Shown: positions 1 through 12,709 of the stretch, one piece after another
Position numbering within the stretch: position 1 is the stretch's first letter
Layout of the letters: every line of letters begins with the position of its first letter
NCBI GenBank assembly: GCA_023515745.1
Contig: JALECJ010000254.1
Span: 1,240,001 to 1,304,000, forward strand
From: Amoeboaphelidium protococcarum
Taxonomy: Eukaryota > Aphelidiomycota > Aphelidea
DNA length: 64,000 nt
Direction of reading: 5' to 3'
Notes under the pieces: generated by a model
What the model was told of the DNA's origin: nothing
The model's database searches: none
What the model saw: the letters and a program-made list of their open reading frames with translations, nothing else
Made by a program: the position numbers and the translations under genes

Positions 1-513
1 GTTGATTCAGTTCCAAGTTGATGAGTAAGTTTGCTGTTCCAATTCCACATTAGTCCATAATTCAGTCCACATCCAAAATGAAATGTGAGGCTAATAGTCC
101 ATGTCCAATCCTCACTGAAGTGGAATGGAAAAGAAGATGTTGGTCAGAATTGGATTCAATGAGCCGCACTTTGATGACAATGCGCATTTAAAATGGTCGC
201 GTCGCAGAATGACTAGTGTTGTCGCTATTAAATATTCAAGCTGAATTGTACATGTACATATCACTGTCTTAGTCGACAAGTAGCGTTGAACAGTAATAAA
301 TGATAAGAATCAACCTCGTCCAGTCGTTTTTATAAACTAAGGAGTACATATCTTTCAAGTACTTTTTCAGTTGTTTCAACTTTTAAGCGATAAAGGGAGT
401 GTCTCAGTGCATCAAATGCATTAACACGGTGGTAGCGCATCAATCGGTTGTTCTATTGCCTTTTCCACGCATCCGTCATTAACTTTCACAATATTTAATT
501 GTATATAAATAAA
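1..513. promoter_or_regulatory. upstream intergenic region with TATA-like element
   Basis: No supportable ORF was seen on either strand with UGA as the only stop. A TATA-like run (tatataaat, 502-510) lies immediately before the first ATG of the next gene at 514. The region is probably 5' flanking DNA; promoter function is inference. Confidence 0.3.
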
Positions 514-1453
514 ATGCAAGACAATATTGTGGTATCTTCGCCTTTACATCGTGCCTCCGGCTAACGTTAAGTTGATTATTCTCTGGATTACTTGCATCTG
601 GTGGTCAAATCAAGAACTATACAACTAAAAGGATGGAAGTTTCTTCTGCTTAGTCCGTATTGCATAGCCAAAAAGCTGGCCATATACAATCCTCAGTATA
701 TCGTAATCAATAAGAGACGTAATGAGGCATACGTTACACTGAATTCCAGATTAGATGCAGAAAATCTGATGCAAGATGCATTGGCGAGAGGGATGTTCCA
801 TGAGCGTGTAATTCGCTTACGCGTCTAATTATGGCCTGGAATCCCAATGTGTCGCTACCTGAGAGAATGAGATTGATAGAAGGTCTAGAATTTTTACATT
901 GTCGGCGGCAAGAATCCTGGAAGATGAAAATCCCACGTTTCGAATCTGGGCTGCTCGAGAGATTGGACGTTCCGGTCTTGAGCCAAACTTTCGTTACGTC
1001 AGAAGGTCTTTGACACATCACTAGTTGACTTTGGCGCGTAAATTTGGTGATCTCTGGCTGGGTGGCTTTGTGATTGAGGAACCATATAAACCACGTGGCG
1101 ACAACACTGCTCCCTTCCACATCAGCTTAAATATGTATGTTGAGCCTTTTGAAGAATATGGTGTAACTTGTCAACTTGCAGTCTCAAATTTTTTGGCTCA
1201 AGGTAATGATATAGCAGTAGAATCCAAGCTCAAAGTGTTTCACGAGGAAAATCTTGATTCTCTAGCAAGCAAGTGGTTAGAGGATTATACTGATTTGCGT
1301 CGGAATAAGTACCGACGTGAATACCGCCAGATAAAATTGGATTTTATCGCCAAGTTTATTGCTTACCTTGGCGAGACGATCTTTCATATTTACGAGCAGT
1401 TTATGCAGAGAATGCTTTGGCGCGTGGTTGATGAGTATTATACTCAATAATGA
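514..1453 (+). CDS. unrecognised protein; ORF interrupted by a frame change
   Basis: I do not recognise this gene. With UAR as Gln, one frame is open from the ATG at 514 to a UGA at 868-870 (118 residues). The +1 frame is then open from 863 to a UGA at 1451-1453 (about 196 residues), with the last Gln codon UAA directly before UGA. The overlap of the two frames at 863-867 suggests one gene joined by an intron or a one-base indel. A GTAATT donor at 808 with an AG at 871 would restore the frame (64 nt), but that acceptor is poor compared with the TGTAG ends of other introns here. The N-terminal part is mixed and hydrophobic; the C-terminal part is rich in Tyr, Arg and acidic residues. It could be a diverged mitochondrial or ribosome-associated protein, but nothing proves it. 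Confidence 0.45.
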
Positions 1454-1756
1454 AGTTGCTGTGTGCGTACAATTAGTTTTACAAGAGTGAAGTGGCTGTT
1501 TGCATATAAAGAATTGAATAAGTGCAGAAAATCACATTGTTTAGGCACGAGCTGTTATAAATTTATGTCAGTAGATTGCTACCCCGATTCAAATAGAGAT
1601 TAGCAACATGTTTGATTGCGGACCAATCATACTCTTTGTTCACTTGCGCATAATCACTTCAACATGGCTTAGATCAACCGCGTTGTCAAGTTAATACTTT
1701 ACAAACACAACATAAAAGAACATCTATAAACATGCAGATTAAATGACTTCATTTGT
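1454..1756. other. intergenic gap between converging genes
   Basis: 303 bp between two convergent stops (1453 plus, 1757 minus). I see no ORF or RNA feature; it presumably holds both 3' UTRs. Confidence 0.3.
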
Positions 1757-4700
1757 TCAAAATTCATCTTTGATCATAGTCCGTTCTGCACTGTTAGACT
1801 CCGTCGCAGCTCTCTTAAATTCCTTCGACTTATTCACAGACTATCTCCACTCTTCAAACAAATTCCGTGCTTCAGAATCATACTCTTTCCATTCAGGAAT
1901 TAATCGCTATGCTCGCTCCAACTTTGGCTCCTTGGTCATTGGATTATTGCAGAGATCGATAGTCTTGGCGCGAGTGAGCGACTCATCAGAACACCAAGTC
2001 TGACACCAAAGCCATTCTTGAGGAAGAGAGTGAATCGGTATCGCATGTTGTGCATCATTAGGCAAGTCTTGGTCCAGATTGGCAAGAGAATTAGGATCAC
2101 TAGTCACCATTTGATAGTGCTGTCTCAGACGATCACCTGCGGCAATCATTCTAAATCTATTCAAATCCACGACATACAATGCAGAGATGTGATACGGTTT
2201 GCCTTGCAGATGCTCCTCCCAGTATCCCTTCTTCCAAAATCTGAAATTCTCGATATCCGACCTGTCATCACAGAATGGAGTGTACGCATATGGTGCACCA
2301 TCTTTGAGTTCCATATCAATGAGTTCCTTCATGTCGGCGCGAACAATCTGATCAGCATCGACAAAGATGATCTTATTCAAATCCAATGGGAAGAGCACGT
2401 CAAGAAACAGAATCTTGTACGCCCATATGATTCTCTACTTTTCAGTCTAATGCCGCAGCCATTAAGGCCATTTATAAGTGACCAGCTGGTACTTGAACTT
2501 GTACTACTCTGCCATCGAAGGTAGGAAATCTTTAAACTGAGGAGACAGAAAATTTTCAATAAACCAAAACTTGACATCAGATTTCGTGTGCCTCAACACA
2601 CTGATAATCATAATCCTCAAGAATCGCTCGTATAAATGACCAGATGCAACAGAAAAGATATTAATCTATCCATGTTTATTCTACTTCTAGTCGGAAGACT
2701 ATTTAGCAAGACCAAGCCACTCGGACCACGACTTCTTTTCTCGACTGGCAGCGTCTTAAGCATTCTCGGTCAGTAAATCTTCATCCAACTTCGCCGCCTT
2801 CTTATCAACTTTAGTCAACAGCAAAGACCCGGTAAACTTGGTGAGATAAATCTACAGGCTGCCATCAGCATCAACTTTATTAACACCATGCCGGCCATCT
2901 TGGACACTGATTAAATCGTAAAATTCTTGAGATCGACCATCTCTAATCTTTAACTGCCATAAGCCAGGATTAGCCTGCAATTGATAATAACCAAGGTTGG
3001 CCATGACAATAGTGTCAGTAGAGATGGCATCAGAGTTCAAATTTCCCAATGTAATCTAAAGACCGCGCGGCGCCGTTCCCAACTTGACATCTCTAGCATG
3101 ACCCTCAATCAAAATATTAACCAATTCCAGCTCGGCATATAGGCCTTTGGATGACTTCACCTCAGCCATGCGAATATTGTCCAAATCGAAAATTGATTTC
3201 TTCTACATTACCACCCAAGCCTATGGTATTTCAGTGGCGAGCGTAAACAGAGGTTCTAGTGGGATATGATCAAGGCTTGTTTGCGGTTAATCCAACAAAC
3301 CATCTTCCTAAAAAGTGACCAACGTCTAATAATTAAGTTGATAATAGCGATCTATAGGCATCTTGTCGCCACCAATTTCGGATGGATTCCAGTACACTTG
3401 AAGTTGAATTAAACTATTCAGACGGGATAGCTAGGTTAGAATAGACAGAGCACGTTGGGCAGACGGAAGCGATGGATCAACGACACCTATAATCTAAACG
3501 TATGCGTCATCAGATCCCAAAAGCACCATAGAATGCTTGTTCTTAAGATTGCTGGCTATACTAATTCTTTAGACGTCTTTTAGAGTCGAGCCAAAAGGTA
3601 AAAAGCCTCCACCTAGCTGGAGATGCTTCATCGCTGCATTCATGACAGCATTGTATGCCAACAATAGTTAATCACCAGGATTCAAGACTCCTTCTTTCTA
3701 CTGATCCTGTGCATTATCATCATTATCAGTAAGCTCTTGATTGATAATTAAACGTAAAGGCCTGAAAGCCTCAAATTCACCAGTACACAATTCAGTTAGA
3801 TCATCTCCACTGAGGAAATAGCCACGCTGAAAAGGACCGATCAACTTACCGTTAATGACAACGAATGAACCAATCTACTCTATGTCATTCTATATTGGCA
3901 CTTACTACAGCACCAACTTAACAATTCACCATTACTATAAGTCTTACTGTCTCTGGCATCAGAGGCAATGAAAGCAATTCTAACACTATCACGAATCTCC
4001 TTGGAGGATGACTCGTAAAAATTTTCAATTTCATTCACAATTGAATCTTTATCATCTGCACCGTGTATCCACAAAGTAATGCTGCAAGACTTGAAGCATT
4101 CTCCATAGCTATAAGACACTCTCTAAAGCAGATCCGACTATTGAAACAATGACGAGGACAAGTCAAGAATCTTCATCTGCTCATCTAGCAAATACGGATT
4201 TCTTCTACTTTTAGCTTTCTATATCTATAACAAATGATGATAGACATTTGTTTGATCATTCACTTTACCATAATATGCTGCCTGTTGCAAGTATTGTATT
4301 TACTGTGTGATAGTCTAACCCAAATACTATGCGTGATTGTCATCAAGTTCATGATACGCTCCATTGATAAACAAGGCTCCATTATATGACTAATTATCGG
4401 AATCCATATCAGCCATAACTTTATCCCCAGCAGTGAAGGGAAACAAGAACAGATCCTTCTACTTCTACTCTACCAAACTCTAGATTTAATTCAATCTACC
4501 CCCAGTATAAGATATAACTTCATCAAAAGTCAATTCTTAATACGGCTGATCGTCTTTACTAAAAGACTTTGACTTACTAATGATTTTATGAGTTTTTATG
4601 ATAGCATTATACTTCAAACGCGCCACATCCTCAGACATAGGACCAGCGCTAGTAGCAAGATACTCAGCCAACTGGCTGATAAATTCACTTGCAGCCTTCT

Positions 4701-6477
4701 TACCGTAGTTATCCAACAATACAAAGAATACTTTAATCAAGTGACCGTCCAACTCACCATTAATCTTTATCGGAAGAAAGCCAACTCTGATAGGATAGCT
4801 CTTAGCAATGAAATCCAAATACTATTAAAGAGCATTCAATCCAACTTTACTCGACAGCGAAGTGGCAATTACAACATTGACAATATTCTTTCTGATCATA
4901 GGTAGTTGTCCTGCTCGTTGAATCTAAAATAAACCTTATAGGGATGTTGGATACTACTTGTACCTGCCATCCTTTTCAATATCATTCCACCACACCACGG
5001 GAGAGATATCAGACTTTTTCTATCTCTATCCAGGCCGCTCAAACTTCATTCGCAAATCATACACCTCCTATCTCCCATCTTATTAGCCACCACTCCCAGA
5101 CTTACCTGACTAACCAGAAATGGATGATATCATATCTTACATAGTACTATTACCGTCAAAGCTAATGTCTAGATTCTTGATAAAGTTGGACAACCAAAAT
5201 TCCACTCTCATTATATCAGACAGAGTGAACACGTCAATATCGCTTAGATCCACCACCAGACCATTAATTAGCATAATCTACTGACCTCGTCCCGGCACTT
5301 GATTAAAGTATCTCTTATTGACATTAATTTCACTTCTCAGCTTAGCATTGACAGATTAATTGAGTGCCTAAGCGTAGAATGAAGGAAAGTTACATAGGAT
5401 CTTCTGTGCTGTATGAACAGAAAATGGCAGGTCCATAAACCACGATGCTAATCTGTATCCCATATCTGGCAACGTTTTCTTCTTATCATCTTGACTCAAT
5501 TAATAAATGGAATTTTGATTCAACTAATCCACCAACAGCTAATTAACATAATTTAGCTGAGATTCATTATAATCATAGCGGTGGTACAGAGCATTAAAAG
5601 TCTCAAAATCTAGATTGTCATTTAAAGTCATATTAGTTGCCTATTAACTCTACACTTCAGAATCTTCATCCTAGTATTTTTAATCATCTTTAGCCTTGTA
5701 CTCTGTACTCTTCACCGCCAACTCTATACCATATCCACTAAGAGTAGAATACTCTCTCAGAGCTACTGATGATGATGATGCTTAACTAGATGGTGGAATC
5801 CACATGAATATAAACTTGACCTTGCCACCATACTTTGTCATAAACTATTAAAATAACTGTCCGGGCTTTTGAGAATATATTACAACATTAATAGGCAAGG
5901 AGTTCAATATGAAGGATGGTAATCCATTGCCAATAACAAGACCAAGCTTACTCTCAGCATCAGATGCCATCGACATGGACTACTACTACCGCGCTCCTCC
6001 AATAGTAACATTCTAGGACTAAAGATCACTTTCAAACTCTTTAATAGAACAGAATATATCACCACCCAGCTTGATAAATTCCAACTGACATTGCTCCTTC
6101 TATATCGCCTATTAGAGAGTATCAGAGTAATATTGATACTGAGCGAGTATACTGACCAAATCGTACTTGACCGAAAGATGCATATCTATAATCTCTCTCC
6201 ACTTGGTTATATTAACACCATCTCCATATAGAAAACTTCCAGTATTATTAGCGATAATCTAATTATAAATATGACGGTCATCATCTACAGTGGTAGAGTC
6301 CACATGGATGAGAGGCAATAGACAATTTACAGACTGAGTGACAGTGTAACAACTCTGAGCAGCCAGTGCATAGAACGGACATCCACCTTTCATAGTTAAA
6401 GATACACGAACTTTGCCAGCACTAAGTTGTAATGCGTTGGTTATCACCATTAGCAACAGCCATTTTAAATATACCAT
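1757..6477 (-). CDS. UDP-glucose:glycoprotein glucosyltransferase (UGGT)
   Basis: This is the ER folding sensor that re-glucosylates misfolded N-glycoproteins for calnexin binding. The start at 6477 gives a hydrophobic signal peptide (about residues 1-20), followed by the long thioredoxin-like and beta-rich sensor region. The C-terminal GT24 catalytic domain has the metal-binding DAD (in FVDADQ, near residue 1374), preceded by KWPQWLRHQTEKQR and followed by the family ending EPKLERAQR. The protein ends KDEF, an ER-retrieval-like tetrapeptide. About 1,570 codons match the family's 1,500-1,600. The reading frame changes once near 3880-3950 (upstream part in one frame, the segment with [11 protein letters not shown] in another), with no typical 50-70 nt intron visible there; it may be an unusual intron or a sequence indel. 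Many Gln positions are UAA/UAG. Confidence 0.93.
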
Positions 6478-6631
6478 TCTTGCAATTTGAGTACACTATA
6501 AAGAACTGCTACAAAATGATAATGGACGTTCTTGGGTGATCGACTGTGAAAAAGAGCGCGAACGCAAGAAGACAAAAGAGAAGAAGAGTAAAGGTTATCA
6601 TCCCAACAGTATGAATTAAAAATCTTATTAT

Positions 6632-7131
6632 TCACTGTTTATGATTAGCGGAGGAAGTAGGAGGAGAGGCTTTAATCTATAGAGCGTGGATGCCATTCTT
6701 CATTTCCTAATCCAGAATATCGTAAATCATTCGGTGTCTTTAAAGTGAGCTCTACAATTCAACACACTTAATCCACATCTCGTGTCAACAATAATGTCAT
6801 ACCTTTCCCGTAAACGCCTCGCTTACAATCTCAACGTGAAAGTGACTCTCCACGGGCTTGAGACCCTTCATAGCGGCGTGTCCAGCTACACCAAATCAGA
6901 TTTTATATAGTAGGTATTAATGCAAAGTGAGATGCTAATTACCATGCAGCGAACTATCATCGCGAATAACCAATTTTTGAGGTTTTAAACTTTAAGTCAA
7001 CTACACCGCCGCGATAAATTAGGCTTTTGTATATATTTTTTCATTACAACTCTTACCTTTGTCTCGATGCTTGTCTATATTGGTCCTCTGCTTGATATGT
7101 TGCTCATCTTGCGGAACACTTGACGCGTCAT
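6632..7131 (-). CDS. BolA-like protein 1 (Fe-S cluster assembly factor)
   Basis: A small BolA-fold protein that works with monothiol glutaredoxin in mitochondrial Fe-S cluster delivery. It was found by joining four exons: 7057-7131, 6943-7000, 6803-6885 and 6632-6751. The introns are 7001-7056, 6886-6942 and 6752-6802 (51-57 nt, GTAAG/GTAAT/GTATG to TGTAG) and the phases match. The 111-aa product contains DDSSLHAGH (loop with the conserved His), ESHFHVEIVSEAF (BolA core) and QRHRMIYDIL plus GIHAL near the C-terminus, all in family order. The first codons include ACGCGT. It lies tandem between UGGT and the RNA polymerase I gene, with spacings of 154 and 129 bp. Confidence 0.9.
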
Positions 7132-7260
7132 ACAGACTAGTGGCGATATAAGAGAATCGAAAACACCTCGTAAATGAAAACACTATAACGCAACGTTCTT
7201 AACAAAATCCTGAATAAAAGACAATAAAATTTAATTTGATGCTTTATTAAATGATCGATA

Positions 7261-10200
7261 TCAAACTTCCAAGTTCTGCATCACATCGAAAGATCCAGTA
7301 CCGCCGTCAACTACCTTGCCCATAACAATTCTAGCGGAGGGATTCTTCAGTGAATCAGCATCAGCATACAGGGCAGAATTGGTCAGGAATGTGAAGGAAG
7401 TCTCAAAACTCATCTTGGCAAATGGACTCACATTACTATCAATGCCCATACGGTTGAATGGTTTATATCCGCCTTCAAATGTCATATAATCAGCAATGAC
7501 AGTGAGATGCCTCAGATCAACTTCAATGCCATAGACTGCAAAAACACCACTGATTTCATTAATAATAGTCTTTCTGGCAGCCTCAACACCGTACACTTTG
7601 AGAATTGCAGACACATCGTTAGACTCAATCTTCTGCACGTCCAGATAGCCATCGAAATCCCACATTCCTTGGATATTAACACCTTCCGTGGTCAGGATCA
7701 AACACTTCTTAACAGCATCCTCACTCACAAAAGCATTATTGACACCCGGAATCTCTCTGACCGTGCACTGAGGGATAATATGCTCAGCCATGCCCAACAT
7801 GAGCAGCTTCTTTGCTTCAGCAGGTAGCTCTAACTAAATCTGACACCATTCACCGCGATCATCAAATTTATAGTCGACAATGTACATATTACCATTGACA
7901 ATATCATCTCTCCTGGCACGCGTTGACTCTTGAGAGTTGAAATTATCCAATTCTTCCAACTGCTCCAATTAATCAAGATTCTGAGGCGGCAAAACAATGC
8001 CATCTTCATTATCTGAATCGGGTGCATCAGGTACCACTTCTTCTTCATCTGGGCCATCATACGAGCTCTACTGCTTTCTCTTTGCAGCTCTAATGGCCGC
8101 AGTCGCGTCAACGTCCATTTCATCGTCATGATCATCATCTTCCACTATAGACTTGACATCCTTCTTATCCTTTGCTTTGCCCTTACCTTTTCCAGCACCA
8201 GCACTCTCACCTTCCTCACCATCATTCTCTTTCAAGGCGTGAGACGATTCACCAAATTTGTTCACATCTATACCAACACCGATTTCACCCTCAGGTGATT
8301 ACTCTGCTTGTTATGCCTTCTTCAACTCCTTATTAATGGCGGACACCAGCTTCTTCACAAACTTCTTCTCTATGCAAATCTAGATATCTTCCGATGATAT
8401 TCCATGCTCCTTCTTGTACTCTGAACTATCACCAAATTTCAGATTAATCGTATAACTTCGCGTTCTGCCCATCATTGAAGACTTTGGCGAGGTGAGATAC
8501 TCAACTACCGATACCTCCTGTACCATCATGTCCAATGTCCGCTTAGATATCATTCTAGCAATAGCATCAGCTTGATCTCGAGTAACTTCAGATTTGAAAG
8601 CAACCTTCATCAGAGGTGTCTTTGGCTTAGTACTGGCAGTCATGATAATTTCTCTCAATCTCGGAATACCCAGAGTCATATTCGCTGCACCGTGACCGGC
8701 AAAGTGAAAAGTGTTCAACGTCATCTATGTGGACGGTTCACCAATAGACTATGCGGCCAGAAGGCCAATAACTTCACCAGCATCTACCAGGGAGTGCACG
8801 TACTTCAACTGCATAAGAGTCTTGAAAGCGTTGGCGTTAAGTAAGGCTTCATCTTTAAACATTTGCTTTGTGAACAAGCCATCAGGATCGCGACTAATGT
8901 AACTATCCAATTTAGAAGCAAAACTCTCCGACACTGAACCGAGATACCTACCAGGATTATACTGAGAGAGTGTAGGCTCGTACTTGTGAGGTTTACTCAG
9001 TGCTTTCTACAGATGCTTGCATGCTTTCTTGATGTTCATAGAATTAGCAGCAGCCTGTGGATTATACTTTTTCAGGAACGCTTAGAAATTTTGAGCATTA
9101 AACTTGAAGTTGTTAAGGAAGGAGGACTTGGTGACATCCAGAGAGTCTTCACCATAGTTGAACTACAGAATTGACCCATCTGCAGTATCTCGCACGGTAT
9201 TGTCATAATTCACCTTCAATCCTTCTAAATGCTTGATGAGACATCTTTGCAAGTATCCAGAACGCGCAGTCTTAACAGCAGTATCGATAAGTCCTTCTCT
9301 ACCAGCCATAGCGTGAAAGTAAAACTCTTGAGGCTTAATGCCGGTCAAGAAGCGACCCGTGATATAACCGCCAGCTCTCGGACCCAAATCGAAGGCCAAG
9401 AAGGATGGTAAAGTCTTACCACTGACCATGACGGGAACTCTTCTACCTTCCAGCTCCTGCTAGCCCAGCATACAGCTAATCTGAGTCACATTAACATTGG
9501 AACCCTTTGCACCAGAAGTGGTCATAAGTTGCATACCATTCTCAGGGAATGGCTTAAATAGGCCATTAGGAATAAGAGTCTTCACCACATCAGTCGTCAC
9601 GCTTCCAGTCTTACCCTTCATCTTGTTATCCAACGCTGCCAACTTATCATCACTTCTCGTAGTCTCTTCCAAAGCTTCGTACAACTTCTACTTCTACAAT
9701 GACAACAAAGTCTTCTAGGCCTTCATGCGAGCCTCTGCGGACACATTCTTATCCGCCGCAATCTTCTTCAGTCGCTTCTCCAGCGGAGTATCTGCAATAT
9801 CCTTCTGCCTCCAATCGTCCCCAAATGCAAACTCTTTAAGAATGTCTTCACCTTGCTCGAGAGCAGTCTTGATCTTTTGTCGACGAAGCTCCTCATGTTT
9901 AGACTACATTGATTAAATATGATAATAATAACATTATAACTCGTCTGTATATGTCAGGCGGCCGAATAGGGATACGTCAATAGTTATGCAACTAAGAAAT
10001 AAGAATCTTCAGCCGTTGTGATAACAAACTCTGTCATTAAAGACCATTTACACGAGTGGGTTCTCCAAAGTTTTTAAGTTTGGCTCTCGTGTGAAATTGA
10101 TCGACAGACAATTCACAATGCGTCATCATCAGATCTTAATTCGTAATAGCCCTGCTACCGCTTCGTATTCCATATACGCACCGCCGACATAATAATTCAA

Positions 10201-12709
10201 CTCTTACCTTAACAATCAAATCATCCACTCTACAAGTGAATCCGGTCATCTGAGAGTACATGGTGAACAGTCGGCCGAGGGTGGTCAAGAGCAGCCCAGC
10301 CGTGTCCGGGCCGTACACTTCAAAGCAGGCATGCACAAGACCATTGGGCTTTGCACCAAACTACTTCTTATCTAGAATACCGGTCAGCAATTCTCCATCT
10401 CTAACAATGACAGCGCCTTCTTCAGTGTCCACCACCTGTTCGACACTCCAAGACTTACCAGGCACCTGGGACTTGGATTCCATATTCAGAGGCTCTTTGC
10501 TCAGAGTAAGATTGGCCAAGACGGTAGAAATCACTTGTTTACCAGTCCACAACTACTTTGGCTTTACAATTGCAGGAGGCAAAAGCTTCAGGCGCTTTCC
10601 ATTATCAGGCAGACATGCATAGATCAGCTGAACGTACTTATCTTTGGGCAACAGAGTATTTTTACTAGTCATCAAGACACCAATGACAATATGATCCTGG
10701 ATCAGGCCGCGGAGAGGCGAACCATCAGTAGGAACCAGATACTAATTATTGGTGTTCATAATCAGACGAGCCTCAGCTTGAGCCAGTGGATTCTACGGAA
10801 AATGGATGTTCATTTCATCACCATCAAAGTCGGCATTGTAAGTGTTACAATTAGCGTAGTGCATTCTAATAGTCTTTTCCTGAGGTAGGATTCTGGCCAT
10901 ATGACCCATAATGGACGGCTTGTGCAAAGTGGGTTGACGATTCAGGAGAAGCATATCACCATTCTTGAGATGGCGATTAACCTTCTTATTCACAAACTCT
11001 TAATCTTCACTCTGCATACGGCCAAATGAAGATGATGGTGTCAGCAGACTGTTGGCCACAGCAATTCGCTTATCCTTCGACAAGGATGTCAACATGATCA
11101 GGGAGCCATCTTCATTCTGAATCGATACTGCACCAGGATAAGTATTAGGTCCATTGATAATCGCCTTTCTAAGTTCTTACATGTTAAATGGAGTCACAGG
11201 CTCGGGATAAGTCAGCTTTCTGGCAAACACCATCGGAATACCAATCTCAGAAGTCTCAATCATCGGATCTGGGGAAATGACACTTCTAGCTGCGAAATTG
11301 ACACGCTTGCCCATCATATTCTTACGGAAAAGACCCTCCTTCTTTTCCAAAATCTACTTTATACCAGGAGGAACCACCTTGGACTTTGGATTCTTGGTAG
11401 AGTCTATGAGATTATTCAAATTCTCTTGCAATAGAACCCAGGCATTAATAATGTTACGGAATTAATTGGCATCCGCATCCTTGAGATCCTGAGATGAACT
11501 TTATAACGAATCAACACCAGCCATGGCTGCCAACTGCTACTCATCCTTGCTCTACTAGGCTACCTATTTACTCTCCTAACGAAGCTCTACTATTCTGTTA
11601 TTATGTTTTATAATCTCTGTCAAATAGCCATTCTGAGCGTGATCAAACTATTTATCGCCCATCTTGGAGATTGGACGAAACTTGTTAGGTGGAACGGCGA
11701 CAACTTCCATAAAAAAGTGCTCAAAGCTACTTACACGATGTCCGCCAGTTTCGCTATTATCAACAGATCCAAAGAGCAGGTTAAGCATGGACTATTCCTT
11801 CTCATAAAGTCTACGTAGATGCTCTTTAGTCTCCACGGGAGTCAGATAAATGCCTTTAACCTTATTCGGGCTATCATCCTCATCCTCATGTAGTAGATGA
11901 TCGTTATTCGACTCATCGAGATCATCATCATCATCATTGACATCATAGCCAATGACGCGAGATTTCATACCAATAGCAGCATTGATTGCCTGATCCTTCT
12001 TACTTAGAGGCTACTGAAAGATCTTGGTGTTCTGCTCTTTACGCAGAGTTGGACTCTTGGCACCACAATTCTCACACTTCTTGACTGCTTGAGCAAGCGA
12101 CAGAAATTCCTTGACAGCCAGCCGGAGAACATCATTTGCGAGCATAGTCTTCTGACCAACATTAGATGGCCCACAGCCATTCTTATGATTCTTGATAGAT
12201 TTCTTGACATACTTTTAGATATTAGCGCATATAAACTCTTCATCAACGGGAGTAAGATCCTCAGGATCAGTTTTCAGACTAAAGTCCATACCGTCCATCT
12301 CCAAAGCTTCCAGGACACAACCGTTATGCAGCAACTACAACTTGGCTTCATGACGCGCGACGCGTGCCGTTTTCATCTTGAACGAGTGGCAGCAAAGACA
12401 CGTAGACTTTAGCAGGGTGAACAGCATCTTGAAGAGCAGAGGGTGATACGCAGGTACGGTCAACTCGATATGACCAAAATGGCCAGCACAGCTAAAGAAA
12501 TTCAATTTACACGTGGAACATAGTTGCTATTTATCAGTAGGACCAAGCTGAGGATCGTACAGGCCACCGTCAGTAGGCTATCTTGTGGTGGGATCAAATG
12601 TCACGGGATTATCAATTCTCTTCACCGACAATGCTTTCACATTATTAGAGTCAATGAACGAGAATGACAATCCCTCAATCTCTGTACTAATAGGCACAGA
12701 GAAATTCAT
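7261..12709 (-). CDS. DNA-directed RNA polymerase I largest subunit (RPA1/RPA190)
   Basis: The catalytic subunit that transcribes rRNA genes in the nucleolus. The start at 12709 gives an N-terminus aligning with RPA190 starts, then the clamp zinc site (CSTC and GHFGHIEL). The catalytic Mg site [15 protein letters not shown] lies near residue 626, and the Pol I-type bridge and trigger region, an acidic low-complexity insert, and the C-terminal [11 protein letters not shown] follow. One intron, 9904-10207 (304 nt, GTAAG to TGTAG), lies at phase 0 inside the funnel region after VDDLIVK; removing it gives 1,714 aa, the family length. The intron is four to six times longer than the others here and contains a snoRNA candidate. 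An in-frame upstream ATG at 12862 would add 51 residues, but homology favours 12709. Confidence 0.96.
10000..10138 (-). ncRNA. candidate intronic box C/D snoRNA
   Basis: On the coding strand of the long RPA1 intron there is a box C (ATGATGA, plus-strand 10123-10129) and, about 120 nt downstream, a box D (CTGA, plus-strand 10009-10012). The flanks can pair as a terminal stem: TAAGATCT before box C with AGATTCTTA after box D (one bulged A). Between them lies a hairpin with a 7-bp ACACGAG/CTCGTGT stem and an inner CCAAA/TTTGG stem. This is the architecture of a box C/D snoRNA, and ribosome-biogenesis genes are typical snoRNA hosts. I could not assign a named snoRNA or an rRNA target. Confidence 0.45.
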
